Below, in pieces: positions 27,975-36,852 of a stretch of DNA of 64,000 nt (position 1 is the stretch's first letter; each line of letters starts with the position of its first letter). Origin of the DNA: Flavobacterium sp. DG2-3. GTDB lineage: Bacteria > Bacteroidota > Bacteroidia > Flavobacteriales > Flavobacteriaceae. The stretch is from the NCBI RefSeq assembly GCF_030730925.1, contig NZ_JAVAMB010000006.1, forward strand, positions 62,001 through 126,000. The letters are read 5' to 3'. The position numbers were made by a program, and so were the translations under genes. The notes below the pieces were generated by a model. That model was not told where the DNA came from, ran no database searches, and was given only the letters and a program-made list of their open reading frames with translations.

Positions 27975-30974
27975 ATGAAACTAAACCTAAAACACACAAC
28001 GCTTTTGACCAGAATAATGATGATGTGTCTTTTCACCATCAGTATTCCATTAACAGCACAAATCAAATATTCAGACGGAAATGACAGCTGGAATCCCGAT
28101 AAATTAGGAAACCACCGCGCTGTAATTGCATTTTCAGGTTCAGGAAATGTTGCCAAAACTACTATTGAATGGCGAAGAAGAGATACTAATCCGGAACTTA
28201 AAAAAATCATCGTTCAAGATGCATCAGGAAAAGAAATTCAAAACATAAAAACCGAAAACATCAATAGAGAAAACGGAACTATTTTCTTTGAACCTATTTC
28301 AGGAAAAGGAACGTATTACGTTTATTATATGCCTTATATTGATGAAGGAACTGCCAATTATCCGAAAGGAATTTATGCAAAACCTGAAGACAAAGCCGAT
28401 ACAAAATGGCTTTCTAACATTAAATCAAATGTAAAAGACAATTGTTCGGTTACAGAAATCCAGAGCGTAAATGCTTTTAATAGTTTTTACCCGATGGAAG
28501 TTATTGCAACGGCGGCTGAAACCAAAGATTTGATTACAAAAAATACTGGAAATTCTTTCTTAGTTTTCCCAGAAGACAGATTGCATTCCATCAAATTAAA
28601 ATCAGATTTACCGCAAAGATGGATTCAGAAAGGTGTTCAAAACAGTTTTTCTGATACGGCAATGAAAGGCGAATATCTGGCTTTTCAATTGGGAGTTTAT
28701 GCTCTTGAAGATTTGCAAAATATAAAAGTCACTTTTTCTGATTTGAAAAATAACGGAAATACAATTGATGCTAAAAACATTAGCTGTATTAATACAGACG
28801 GAACAAAATACGACGGAAATCCTTTTACCAATACTGTTTCTGTTTCAAAAGGAAAAATTCAGGCAATGTGGTGCGGCATCGATATTCCGCAAACTGCAAC
28901 TGCTGGAACTTACACAGGAAAAGCAACTGTAATTGCTGACGGAAAATCAAAAGAAATCAATCTTCAAATAACCGTTTCAAACGAAGTAACGAAAAATGGT
29001 GGAATTGATTCTCCAGAAAAAATGACGCGTTTAAAATGGTTAAATTCTACTTTAGCGCAAGAAAATACAGTTATTGCTCCTTATACTCCACTAACAGTAA
29101 ACAATTCTGAAATTACTTTATTAGGAAGAAAACTGATTTTAGCGCCAAACGGATTTCCTGCTCAAATTCAGACTTTCTTTACTCCAGAAATGACTTCTGT
29201 GGGAACAAAAGCCAATGATATTTTAAGCGCTCCAATCGATTTTCATTTTGTTGATGCGTCTGGAAAAGAATTGCAATGGAAAAACAGCGGTGTAAAATTC
29301 ACTAAAAAAGAAGCAGGAACAGTTTCTTTTGAAAATACTTCGACTTCAAAATCAGCTCAAATGGAAGTAAACGCTTCTGTTGAATTTGACGGTTTTGTAC
29401 ATTATACAGTAAAAGTTACGGCTCTTGAAGATGTTTCATTTAATGATATTAATTTCCAAATGCCAATGCAGCCAACATCTGCAAAATACATGATGGGATT
29501 AGGTCAAAAAGGCGGCGATCGCCCTGCAACTTTTGACTGGAAATGGGATGTGGCACACAAAAACCAAGACGGTGCTTGGATTGGTGCCGTAAATTCTGGA
29601 TTGCAATTTTCTTTAAGAGACGAAAAATATAGCCGCCCTTTAAATACTAATTTCTATTTACAAAAACCATTATTGTTGCCAACTTCATGGGGGAACGAAA
29701 ATAAGGGCGGCATTACCATTACTCCAAACCAGAAATCGGTTGTGGTGAATGCTTACAGCGGTGCAAGAACGATGAAAAAAGGCGATGTTTTGCATTATAA
29801 CTTCAACTTATTAATCACACCTTTCCATACCATAAATACCGATTTTCAGTGGGATACAAAATTCTATCACAAATACAGTCCGATCGATTCAATTGCAAAA
29901 ACGGGTGCAACAGTAATTAATATTCACCATGCTAATGCGATCAATCCGTACATCAATTATCCTTTTATCGAATTTAAAAAGATGAAAACGTACATTGATG
30001 AAGCGCATGAAAAAGGCTTAAAAGTAAAAATCTACAACACAGTTAGAGAGGTTTCGAACAAAGCGTATGAAACTTTCGCTTTAAGAAGTTTAGGCCACGA
30101 AATTTATTCTCCAGGAAAAGGAGGCGGATTCTCTTGGCTGCAGGAACACGTTGGCGACGATTATATCGCGGCTTGGTTTGTTCCAGAAATTAAAGATGCG
30201 GCAATTGTAAACAGCGGTATGAACCGTTGGCACAATTATTATGTAGAAGGTATGAACTGGCTAACACAAAACGTTGGTATCGACGGAATCTACTTAGATG
30301 ACGTTGCTTTTGACAGAATTACCATGAAACGCATTAAACGTGTATTGACAAAAGACGGTCACCCTGGAATTATTGATTTGCACAGCGCGAACCAATACAA
30401 CAAAAGCGACGGATTTAATAACAGTGCCAATTTATACATGGAACACTTTCCGTACATCAATAAATTATGGTTTGGAGAATATTTTGACTACGAAAAAAAT
30501 CAACCAGACTTTTTCTTGACAGAAGTAAGCGGAATTCCATTCGGATTAATGGGAGAAATGCTTCAGGATGGAGGAAATCCGTGGAGAGGAATGGTTTACG
30601 GAATGACGAACAGACTGCCTTGGAGCGACGGTGCAGACCCAAGACAAATCTGGAAATTATGGGATTTTTTCGGAATTAAAGGTTCTGAAATGATTGGATA
30701 TTGGAGTGAAAATTGTCCAGTAAAAACAAGCAATGACAAAGTATTGGCAACAGTTTACAAAAAAAATGGAACGGCTTTAATTTCAATTGCAAGCTGGGCA
30801 GATGCTGATACCAAAGTGAAACTGAATATCGACTGGAAAAAACTAGGAATCAACCCTTCAAAAGCAACTATTACAGCTCCTGAAGTTCTTAAATTTCAAT
30901 CTGCTCAGACTTTTAAACCAACAGACGAAATTCCAGTTTCTAAAGGAAAAGGCTTGCTGTTGATTGTGAAGTAA
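27975..30974 (+). CDS. Exported glycoside hydrolase-like protein (DUF6067-type)
   Basis: A 999-residue exported protein (signal to about residue 29, ...SIPLTAQ). Beta-rich domains fill the first 600 residues, followed by a TIM-barrel-like region at about 620-930: TGATVINIHHANAINPYINY, EAHEKGLKVKIYNTVREVSN, GIDGIYLDDVAFDR (about 767-780, a typical glycosidase barrel strand with acidic residues), GHPGIIDLHSANQ and LPWSDGADPRQIWKLWDFFG. A C-terminal beta domain ends the protein. I recall this architecture as DUF6067 proteins, annotated as glycoside-hydrolase-like and possibly related to GH123. Biochemical activity is not known to me. It follows the cytochrome gene by 37 nt, so it may share its transcript. 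It is the most likely polysaccharide-cleaving enzyme of the cluster besides GH109. Confidence 0.7.
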   Translation: MKLNLKHTTLLTRIMMMCLFTISIPLTAQIKYSDGNDSWNPDKLGNHRAVIAFSGSGNVAKTTIEWRRRDTNPELKKIIVQDASGKEIQNIKTENINRENGTIFFEPISGKGTYYVYYMPYIDEGTANYPKGIYAKPEDKADTKWLSNIKSNVKDNCSVTEIQSVNAFNSFYPMEVIATAAETKDLITKNTGNSFLVFPEDRLHSIKLKSDLPQRWIQKGVQNSFSDTAMKGEYLAFQLGVYALEDLQNIKVTFSDLKNNGNTIDAKNISCINTDGTKYDGNPFTNTVSVSKGKIQAMWCGIDIPQTATAGTYTGKATVIADGKSKEINLQITVSNEVTKNGGIDSPEKMTRLKWLNSTLAQENTVIAPYTPLTVNNSEITLLGRKLILAPNGFPAQIQTFFTPEMTSVGTKANDILSAPIDFHFVDASGKELQWKNSGVKFTKKEAGTVSFENTSTSKSAQMEVNASVEFDGFVHYTVKVTALEDVSFNDINFQMPMQPTSAKYMMGLGQKGGDRPATFDWKWDVAHKNQDGAWIGAVNSGLQFSLRDEKYSRPLNTNFYLQKPLLLPTSWGNENKGGITITPNQKSVVVNAYSGARTMKKGDVLHYNFNLLITPFHTINTDFQWDTKFYHKYSPIDSIAKTGATVINIHHANAINPYINYPFIEFKKMKTYIDEAHEKGLKVKIYNTVREVSNKAYETFALRSLGHEIYSPGKGGGFSWLQEHVGDDYIAAWFVPEIKDAAIVNSGMNRWHNYYVEGMNWLTQNVGIDGIYLDDVAFDRITMKRIKRVLTKDGHPGIIDLHSANQYNKSDGFNNSANLYMEHFPYINKLWFGEYFDYEKNQPDFFLTEVSGIPFGLMGEMLQDGGNPWRGMVYGMTNRLPWSDGADPRQIWKLWDFFGIKGSEMIGYWSENCPVKTSNDKVLATVYKKNGTALISIASWADADTKVKLNIDWKKLGINPSKATITAPEVLKFQSAQTFKPTDEIPVSKGKGLLLIVK

Positions 30975-30986
30975 ACACATCCAGTT

Positions 30987-31090
30987 TGTCATTTCGACGA
31001 AGGAGAAATCGCACGCGGGATTCGGCACAGATTAGACAATTCACTTTGTGGAGCTACTAGTGTGATTTCTCCTTCGTCGAAATGACAAAA
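30987..31090. repeat. Inverted repeat with 26-bp perfect arms
   Basis: Arms begin TTTGTCATTTCGACGAAGGA and end TCCTTCGTCGAAATGACAAA, 52 nt apart, 12 nt after the stop of the DUF6067-type gene. It may act as a transcript end. It belongs to a family of dispersed flavobacterial-type palindromes related in style to the one at 5967-6035. Confidence 0.85.
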
Positions 31091-31103
31091 AAGCAGAAAA
31101 ATT

Positions 31104-31250
31104 AAACACATAAAAACATAGAATTTTCTATTTCAATAAAAGAGTTTAAAAAACAAATCTAGATTTGAACACATAGACATAGCTATGTGAATTTAGGTAA
31201 ATGAAATGCCTTTATAGACAAAGCAAACTATGATTCTATGTGTTAAAAAA
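31104..31250. repeat. Dispersed repeat element, copy 1
   Basis: About 147 nt bounded by AACACATAAAAACATAG at the left and CTATGATTCTATGTGTT at the right, i.e. inverted ends, with an internal AACACATAG..CTATGTG hairpin and a GAAATGCCTTTATA block. A second copy lies at 36659-36796. This copy ends 25 nt before the ATG of the DUF5107 gene. Together with the palindrome before it, it fills the 301-nt gap; I see no gene there. Confidence 0.8.
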
Positions 31251-31275
31251 ACAAACCCAAAAACTAGCTATCCAC

Positions 31276-34200
31276 ATGAAATTTAGACCAATATTATCCA
31301 TTCTACTTTTTGGAAGCCTTTTTGTCACTGCACAAAACAAAACCACTGTAAAAGAATACAAAAAAGCATTTACGACTTATCCTTTTTCTGATCCTGACCC
31401 GATTCCGAAACCGGATACTAAGTTTTATCCCTATTTCCGTTTTGATGGTTTTACCGATAAACCTGTTCAAAAAGAATGGAAAGTAATCGAAATTGAAAAC
31501 GATTATATCAAACTGACAATCTTGCCAGAAATTGGCGGAAAAGTTTGGTCAGCAATCGAAAAATCAACTGGAAAAGATATTGTTTACAATAATCACGTTG
31601 TGAAATTTAGAGACATTGCCATGCGCGGACCGTGGACAAGCGGCGGTGTTGAAGGCAATTACGGAATCATCGGCCACACGCCAAATTGCGCAACTCCTGT
31701 CGATTACAAAATCATAAACCGAGAAGATGGAAGCATTAGCTGTGTGATTGGCGTTTTGGATTTATTAACGAGAACTTCTTGGAAATTAGACATCAATCTG
31801 CCAAAAGACAAAGCTTATTTTACCACAAGTTCGTTTTGGTCGAACACAACCGAATTTGAACAGCCTTACTACACATGGATGAATACCGGAATAAAAGCAG
31901 CTGAAAACCTGCAGTTTATTTATCCGGGACAAACCTATATTGGTCATAACGGAGAATACAATTCGTGGCCAATTGATAAGGAAAATGGCAAAGATTTATC
32001 TTTCTACAAAAACAACAATTTCGGCGGTTACAAATCATATCACGTATTCGGAAAATACAATGATTTCTTTGGCGGATATTATCACGATGAAGACTTCGGA
32101 ATGGGAAGATATGGCAATCACGACGATAAACCGGGCAAAAAAATCTGGATTTGGGGATTATCTCAACAAGGAATGATTTGGGAAAAATTATTAACCGATA
32201 CTGACGGGCAATACGTTGAAGTTCAAAGTGGAAGATTATTTAATCAGGCGAGCGAAGGCAGTAATCTTACGCCTTTCAAACAGCGCTCGTTCGCGCCATA
32301 TCAAACCGATACTTGGACCGAATATTGGTTTCCTGTAAAACAGACCAAAGGTTTTGTAAAAGCGAATAATTATGGTTCTGTCAATATTAAAAATGAAAAT
32401 GGCTGGCTGAAAATCTACTTTTCTCCGCTTCAAAAATTAAACGAAAAAATCGAAGTTTTTGAAAACGATAAAAAAGTGTATTCTAAAGATATCGCATTAA
32501 ATACGATGCAAACTTTCAAAGATTCCGTTCAGATAAAAGTCGATTCGAATAAATTGAAATTTGTTTTGGGCGAAAATAAATTGGTTTGGAATTCAGCTCC
32601 AGAAGATGGAAACATTAATCGTCCTTTAGAAATTCCGAAAGATTTTGACCATAATTCGATTTACGGATTGTATTTGCAGGGGAAGAATTACATCAGTTTT
32701 AAAGATTATATCCTTGCCGAAGAAAAACTTAATGCCTGCCTAAAATTAGATGCTAACTACGCTCCTGTTCTTTCTGCTTTAGCTTCTTTACAAATCAGAA
32801 AATTAGATTATAAAGGTGCTATAAATTCGGCGAGCAAAGCTTTAGCCATTGATACTTATGATGCTGCTGCGAATTATTTTTACGCTTTAGCGAATTTGCA
32901 TTTAGGAAATACAACCGATGCAAAAGATGGTTTTGACATCGCAGCTGCAAGTGTAGAGTTTAGAAGTCCAGCTTATACGGCTTTAAGCAAAATTTATTTA
33001 GCAGAAAACAATCTGCCAAAAGCAGTTGAATATGCTGAAAAAAGTCTCGTAAACAATCAATACAATGCACAAGGTTTACAAGTTTTAGCGGTTTTATATC
33101 GTCTTCAGAATAGTGCTGAAAAAGCAAATTCGGTTTTAAAAACCATTGCAACACTTGATCCATTGAATCATTTTGCTGATTTCGAAAAATACCTTTGGAA
33201 CAATTCAAACGAATCCAAATTGGCTTTTACATCAGCTATTCAAAATGAAATGCCGGAACAGACATTTTTAGAATTAGGTATTTGGTACAATAATATAAGC
33301 CGAAAAGAAGACGCTTTAAAAGTTTTTTCTATTGCAGAACCAAGCGCAGAAATTATCTATTGGAAAGCTTTCTTAGAAAATAAATCAGTTGATATCAGCA
33401 AAATCAGACCTGGAACGAGTTTTCCTTTCCGAAACGAAACGGCTGAAATTTTAAAATCATTAATCAAAATTAACGATCAATATCAATTAAAATATCATTT
33501 AGGTTTAATTGAATGGAATCGAAATAATATCGCTTCCGCAAAAGAATTATTTTTACAATGCGGAACAAAACCAAATGATCCTGCTTTTTATGGTTCCAAA
33601 GCTTCTTTATTTAAAGATGATGCTACAATTGTATTGGCAAGTTTGCAGCAAGCCATAAAATTAGATCCGCAAGGCTGGAGATATCATAAAATGTTAGCTG
33701 AGCATTATATCGTTCAAAAACAATTTGATAAAGCATTAGCAACAGCTGAACCATTCTACAAAAAACATCAAGACAATTATTTGCTCGGAATGTTATACGC
33801 AAAGACGCTTCTTCTAAACAAAAAATATGCTGAAGCCGACAAGTTCTTAACCAAATTGCAAATTCTTCCTTTTGAAGGCGCAATCGCAGGAAGACAATTG
33901 TATCACGAAGCCAAATTGATGCAAGCTTTGGCAGAAATGAAAAACAAAAATTATAAAAAAGCTTTGCAATTTATTGCCGATGCCAAACTATTCCCAGAAA
34001 ATTTAGGCGTTGGAAAACCATACGCCGAAAATATTGATGAAAGACTAGAAAACTGGCTCGATTATCAATGTTACAGCAGTCTTGGAAACAAAGAAATGGC
34101 CTCAAAATCTTTAGATAAAATTGTGGCTTTTCATCCTGTAGTAGATAATACGGTTATGAACTTTCTTCCTGCAAATCAATTGATTTCGGCTTGGGCGATT

Positions 34201-34371
34201 GAAAAAACTTCTTCTTCGCAGGAAGCTGAAAAATGGCTGAAAAAGCAAGCTGATTTATATCCTTCAAACAAAATAATTCAATGGAGTTTATTGGCTTACA
34301 CCAAAAAACAATCGAATATTTTAAACGAAGATGAAAAAGACGGCGAGGTCAGAATTATCGAAAAACTGTAA
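31276..34371 (+). CDS. Exported DUF5107 domain protein with TPR repeats
   Basis: A 1031-residue protein with a signal peptide (FRPILSILLFGSLFVTAQ). Residues about 25-370 match the DUF5107 type, a galactose-mutarotase-like beta-sandwich: FDGFTDKPVQKEWKVIEIEN, ILPEIGGKVWSAIEKSTGKD, MRGPWTSGGVEGNYGIIGHT and WTEYWFPVKQTKG. From about 455 the protein turns into tetratricopeptide-type helical repeats: YISFKDYILAEEKLNACLKL, YKGAINSASKALAIDTYDAA and LPKAVEYAEKSLVNNQYNAQ, on to the C-terminus. DUF5107 proteins commonly occur beside glycoside hydrolases in Bacteroidota. The sugar-binding sandwich hints at a catalytic or glycan-sensing role, but none is proven to my knowledge. The ATG at 31276 starts the signal peptide. 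The M1 peptidase gene follows 21 nt later. Confidence 0.8.
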   Translation: MKFRPILSILLFGSLFVTAQNKTTVKEYKKAFTTYPFSDPDPIPKPDTKFYPYFRFDGFTDKPVQKEWKVIEIENDYIKLTILPEIGGKVWSAIEKSTGKDIVYNNHVVKFRDIAMRGPWTSGGVEGNYGIIGHTPNCATPVDYKIINREDGSISCVIGVLDLLTRTSWKLDINLPKDKAYFTTSSFWSNTTEFEQPYYTWMNTGIKAAENLQFIYPGQTYIGHNGEYNSWPIDKENGKDLSFYKNNNFGGYKSYHVFGKYNDFFGGYYHDEDFGMGRYGNHDDKPGKKIWIWGLSQQGMIWEKLLTDTDGQYVEVQSGRLFNQASEGSNLTPFKQRSFAPYQTDTWTEYWFPVKQTKGFVKANNYGSVNIKNENGWLKIYFSPLQKLNEKIEVFENDKKVYSKDIALNTMQTFKDSVQIKVDSNKLKFVLGENKLVWNSAPEDGNINRPLEIPKDFDHNSIYGLYLQGKNYISFKDYILAEEKLNACLKLDANYAPVLSALASLQIRKLDYKGAINSASKALAIDTYDAAANYFYALANLHLGNTTDAKDGFDIAAASVEFRSPAYTALSKIYLAENNLPKAVEYAEKSLVNNQYNAQGLQVLAVLYRLQNSAEKANSVLKTIATLDPLNHFADFEKYLWNNSNESKLAFTSAIQNEMPEQTFLELGIWYNNISRKEDALKVFSIAEPSAEIIYWKAFLENKSVDISKIRPGTSFPFRNETAEILKSLIKINDQYQLKYHLGLIEWNRNNIASAKELFLQCGTKPNDPAFYGSKASLFKDDATIVLASLQQAIKLDPQGWRYHKMLAEHYIVQKQFDKALATAEPFYKKHQDNYLLGMLYAKTLLLNKKYAEADKFLTKLQILPFEGAIAGRQLYHEAKLMQALAEMKNKNYKKALQFIADAKLFPENLGVGKPYAENIDERLENWLDYQCYSSLGNKEMASKSLDKIVAFHPVVDNTVMNFLPANQLISAWAIEKTSSSQEAEKWLKKQADLYPSNKIIQWSLLAYTKKQSNILNEDEKDGEVRIIEKL

Positions 34372-34392
34372 AGAACTTTCAAAAAATATAAA

Positions 34393-36582
34393 ATGAAAAA
34401 ACATTTTTTAAAATATACTATTCTGGGATTAGCTTGTATTTTAAGTCCAAAAATAGAAGCACAAAACAAAACGGAAAAGACAGATGAATTATCAATTTAT
34501 CGCGCCGTTCCTTTAAAAACGCATGATTTAATTCACACCAAATTGGAAGTTTCTTTCGATTACGGAAAGCGTTATTTATATGGAAAAGAATGGATTACTT
34601 TGAAACCTCATTTTTACGAAAGTGACTCTCTTAAGCTTGATGCAAAAGGAATGGATTTTAAAGAAATTGCCATTATTGACGGGAAAAAAAGTATTCCGTT
34701 ACAATACAAATACAACAACGAAGAACTTTCTATTGCTTTAAACAGAAAATATAAAAGCACAGAAAAATATACGATCTACATTAATTACACGGCAAAACCA
34801 GAAGAATTAAAAAGCAAAGAAGGAGAATCTATTGTGGATTCTAAAGGTTTATATTTTATAAATCCAGACGGAAAAGCAGATAAGCCAACTCAAATCTGGA
34901 CGCAAGGAGAAACAGAAGCTTCATCTTGCTGGTTTCCAACAATTGACAAGCCTAATCAGAAAACAACTTCTGAAATTGCAATGACGGTGGAGTCAAAATA
35001 TACTACGCTTTCAAACGGAAAATTAACGTCTCAAAAAGTTAATAAAGACGGCACAAGAACTGACATCTGGAAAATGGAACAGCCAAACGCACCTTATTTA
35101 TTTATGATGGCTGTTGGCGATTTTAAAATCTATAAAGATTCTTATAACGGAAAAGAAGTTAGCTATTATTTGGAACCGAAATATGCGCCGTACGCCAAAC
35201 AACTTTTCGGAAAAACGCCCGATATGATTAATTTCTATAGCAAAATGTTGGGTGTAGAATATCCGTGGGCAAAATATTCACAGATTGTTGTGACGGATTT
35301 TTTTGGCGGAGCAATGGAAAATACGTCTGCAACGGTTCACGGCGGTTATGTACAAAAAACGGCAAGAGAATTATTGGACAATAACGAAGAAAGCACTGTA
35401 GCACACGAACTTTTTCATCAGTGGTTTGGAGATTTGGTCACTGCTGAATCCTGGTCAAATTTAACAATGAACGAATCTTTCGCCACTTTTGGAGAAGTTC
35501 TTTGGCACGGTCACGACGCGGGACAAGACGCCGAAGACCGATCTCGTTATGAAAAACTGCAGAATTATCTTCGTTCGCAAAAAAATGGAAACAGCGAAAT
35601 TTTAGCTCGTTTTCATTATAGAAAAGCCGACGACATGTTTGACAATATCAGCTATTCTAAAGGTTCGATTATCTTGTATGCTTTGAAAAATCAAATGGGT
35701 GACGAAGCATTTTTCAAATCATTAAAACAGTATTTAACAATCAATGCCTACAAATCTGGCGAACCGCATCAGCTACGTTTGGCGATGGAAGATGTTACAG
35801 GAAAAGACTGGTTGCCTTATTTTGATCAATGGTATTTTAATGCTGGAAGTCCGATTTTGGATGTTAGTTATAGATATGCAAACGGAAAAATCATCATTAC
35901 TATAAATCAATCTCAGGATAGTGCTGTGCAGACTTTTACTCTTCCGTTAAAAGTTGATTTTTATGTAAATGGAAACAAAATCAGAAAGGATATTTTAATT
36001 AGCAAAAGACAGCAAAGTTTCAGTTTTGATCTTCCTTCTAAACCTGAATTTATAGATTTAGATCCTGATAAAATTCTGGTGGGCGAAGTTAACATCGATA
36101 AAAAAACAGCAGCCGATTATCTTTTTCAATATAAAAATGTACCATCGTACTACAACCGAATTGAAGCTATAAAATTTGCTTCAAAAGACAAAAGTCAGGA
36201 ATCGCAATTGATCTTGCTTGAAGCTTTAAAAGATTCGCAAGAAGATTTAAGAGTCTTGAGCATTAAAGCAATTGATTTGAATGAAAAACAAACCAAAGAT
36301 CAAGTTTTAAAAACATTGCTAGATATTGCTAAAAAAGATCCAAAAACAATTGCCAGAGCAAATGCTATTATAAAATTAGCTTCTACAGAAGATGCATCTT
36401 ATAAAAATTTAATGGAAGAAAGCACCAAAGAACAATCTTATAACGTAATTGCAGCAGGAATAATAGGATTGACAAAATACGCTCCAGCCGAAGCCGATAA
36501 AGCATTAAATTCATTAGACGACGATACTAAAAAACATGTAACGCCATTAATGAAAAGATTTAGTAGTCAAAATAAATATTAA
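34393..36582 (+). CDS. Exported M1-family metallo-aminopeptidase
   Basis: A 729-residue zinc aminopeptidase that removes N-terminal residues from peptides. Signal peptide to about residue 23 (ILGLACILSPKIEAQ). N-terminal saddle domain, then the M1 signatures: substrate-anchoring GAMEN at about 306-310, zinc motif HELFH at about 337-341 (in AHELFHQWFGDL) and the third ligand Glu at about 360 (MNESFATF). A catalytic Tyr is likely in DNISYSKGSIILY. The last 150 residues are helical repeats (SQLILLEALKDSQEDLRVLS, ARANAIIKLASTE), like the ARM/HEAT tail of M1 enzymes. It is in a tight unit with the DUF5107 gene, and a terminator follows. In this setting it may trim peptides from glycoproteins or glycopeptides. 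Confidence 0.94.
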   Translation: MKKHFLKYTILGLACILSPKIEAQNKTEKTDELSIYRAVPLKTHDLIHTKLEVSFDYGKRYLYGKEWITLKPHFYESDSLKLDAKGMDFKEIAIIDGKKSIPLQYKYNNEELSIALNRKYKSTEKYTIYINYTAKPEELKSKEGESIVDSKGLYFINPDGKADKPTQIWTQGETEASSCWFPTIDKPNQKTTSEIAMTVESKYTTLSNGKLTSQKVNKDGTRTDIWKMEQPNAPYLFMMAVGDFKIYKDSYNGKEVSYYLEPKYAPYAKQLFGKTPDMINFYSKMLGVEYPWAKYSQIVVTDFFGGAMENTSATVHGGYVQKTARELLDNNEESTVAHELFHQWFGDLVTAESWSNLTMNESFATFGEVLWHGHDAGQDAEDRSRYEKLQNYLRSQKNGNSEILARFHYRKADDMFDNISYSKGSIILYALKNQMGDEAFFKSLKQYLTINAYKSGEPHQLRLAMEDVTGKDWLPYFDQWYFNAGSPILDVSYRYANGKIIITINQSQDSAVQTFTLPLKVDFYVNGNKIRKDILISKRQQSFSFDLPSKPEFIDLDPDKILVGEVNIDKKTAADYLFQYKNVPSYYNRIEAIKFASKDKSQESQLILLEALKDSQEDLRVLSIKAIDLNEKQTKDQVLKTLLDIAKKDPKTIARANAIIKLASTEDASYKNLMEESTKEQSYNVIAAGIIGLTKYAPAEADKALNSLDDDTKKHVTPLMKRFSSQNKY

Positions 36583-36608
36583 AATCCTTGGATTGTTTTG
36601 TTTTTGAA

Positions 36609-36645
36609 AACCTCTCTAATTTGGTTCATTAGAGAGGTTAATTTT
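36609..36645 (+). terminator. Terminator after the M1 peptidase gene
   Basis: Perfect 12-bp stem AACCTCTCTAAT / ATTAGAGAGGTT with a 7-nt loop, followed by AATTTTA. It is 26 nt after the stop codon. The T-tract is weak. Confidence 0.8.
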
Positions 36646-36658
36646 ACAGTGAAATATT

Positions 36659-36796
36659 TAAACACATAGAAACATAGATTTTTTTTTCTGTGTGAGATTA
36701 CAAAAAAGCAAGCTTAACACATAGTTCTATGTGCATTAAGATTAGTGAAACGCCTTTTTTTAAGTTTACAATAACTATGTTTCTATGTGTTAAAAA
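36659..36796. repeat. Dispersed repeat element, copy 2
   Basis: About 138 nt with the same plan as 31104-31250: left end AACACATAGAAACATAG, internal AACACATAG..CTATGTG hairpin, GAAACGCCTTTTTTTAA block, right end CTATGTTTCTATGTGTTAA. It lies between the M1 peptidase terminator and the GH109-like gene. Confidence 0.8.
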
Positions 36797-36852
36797 AATA
36801 TACCCAACGTATAAAAATGAATATCACCATTGAATAAAAAAATTACGCATTT

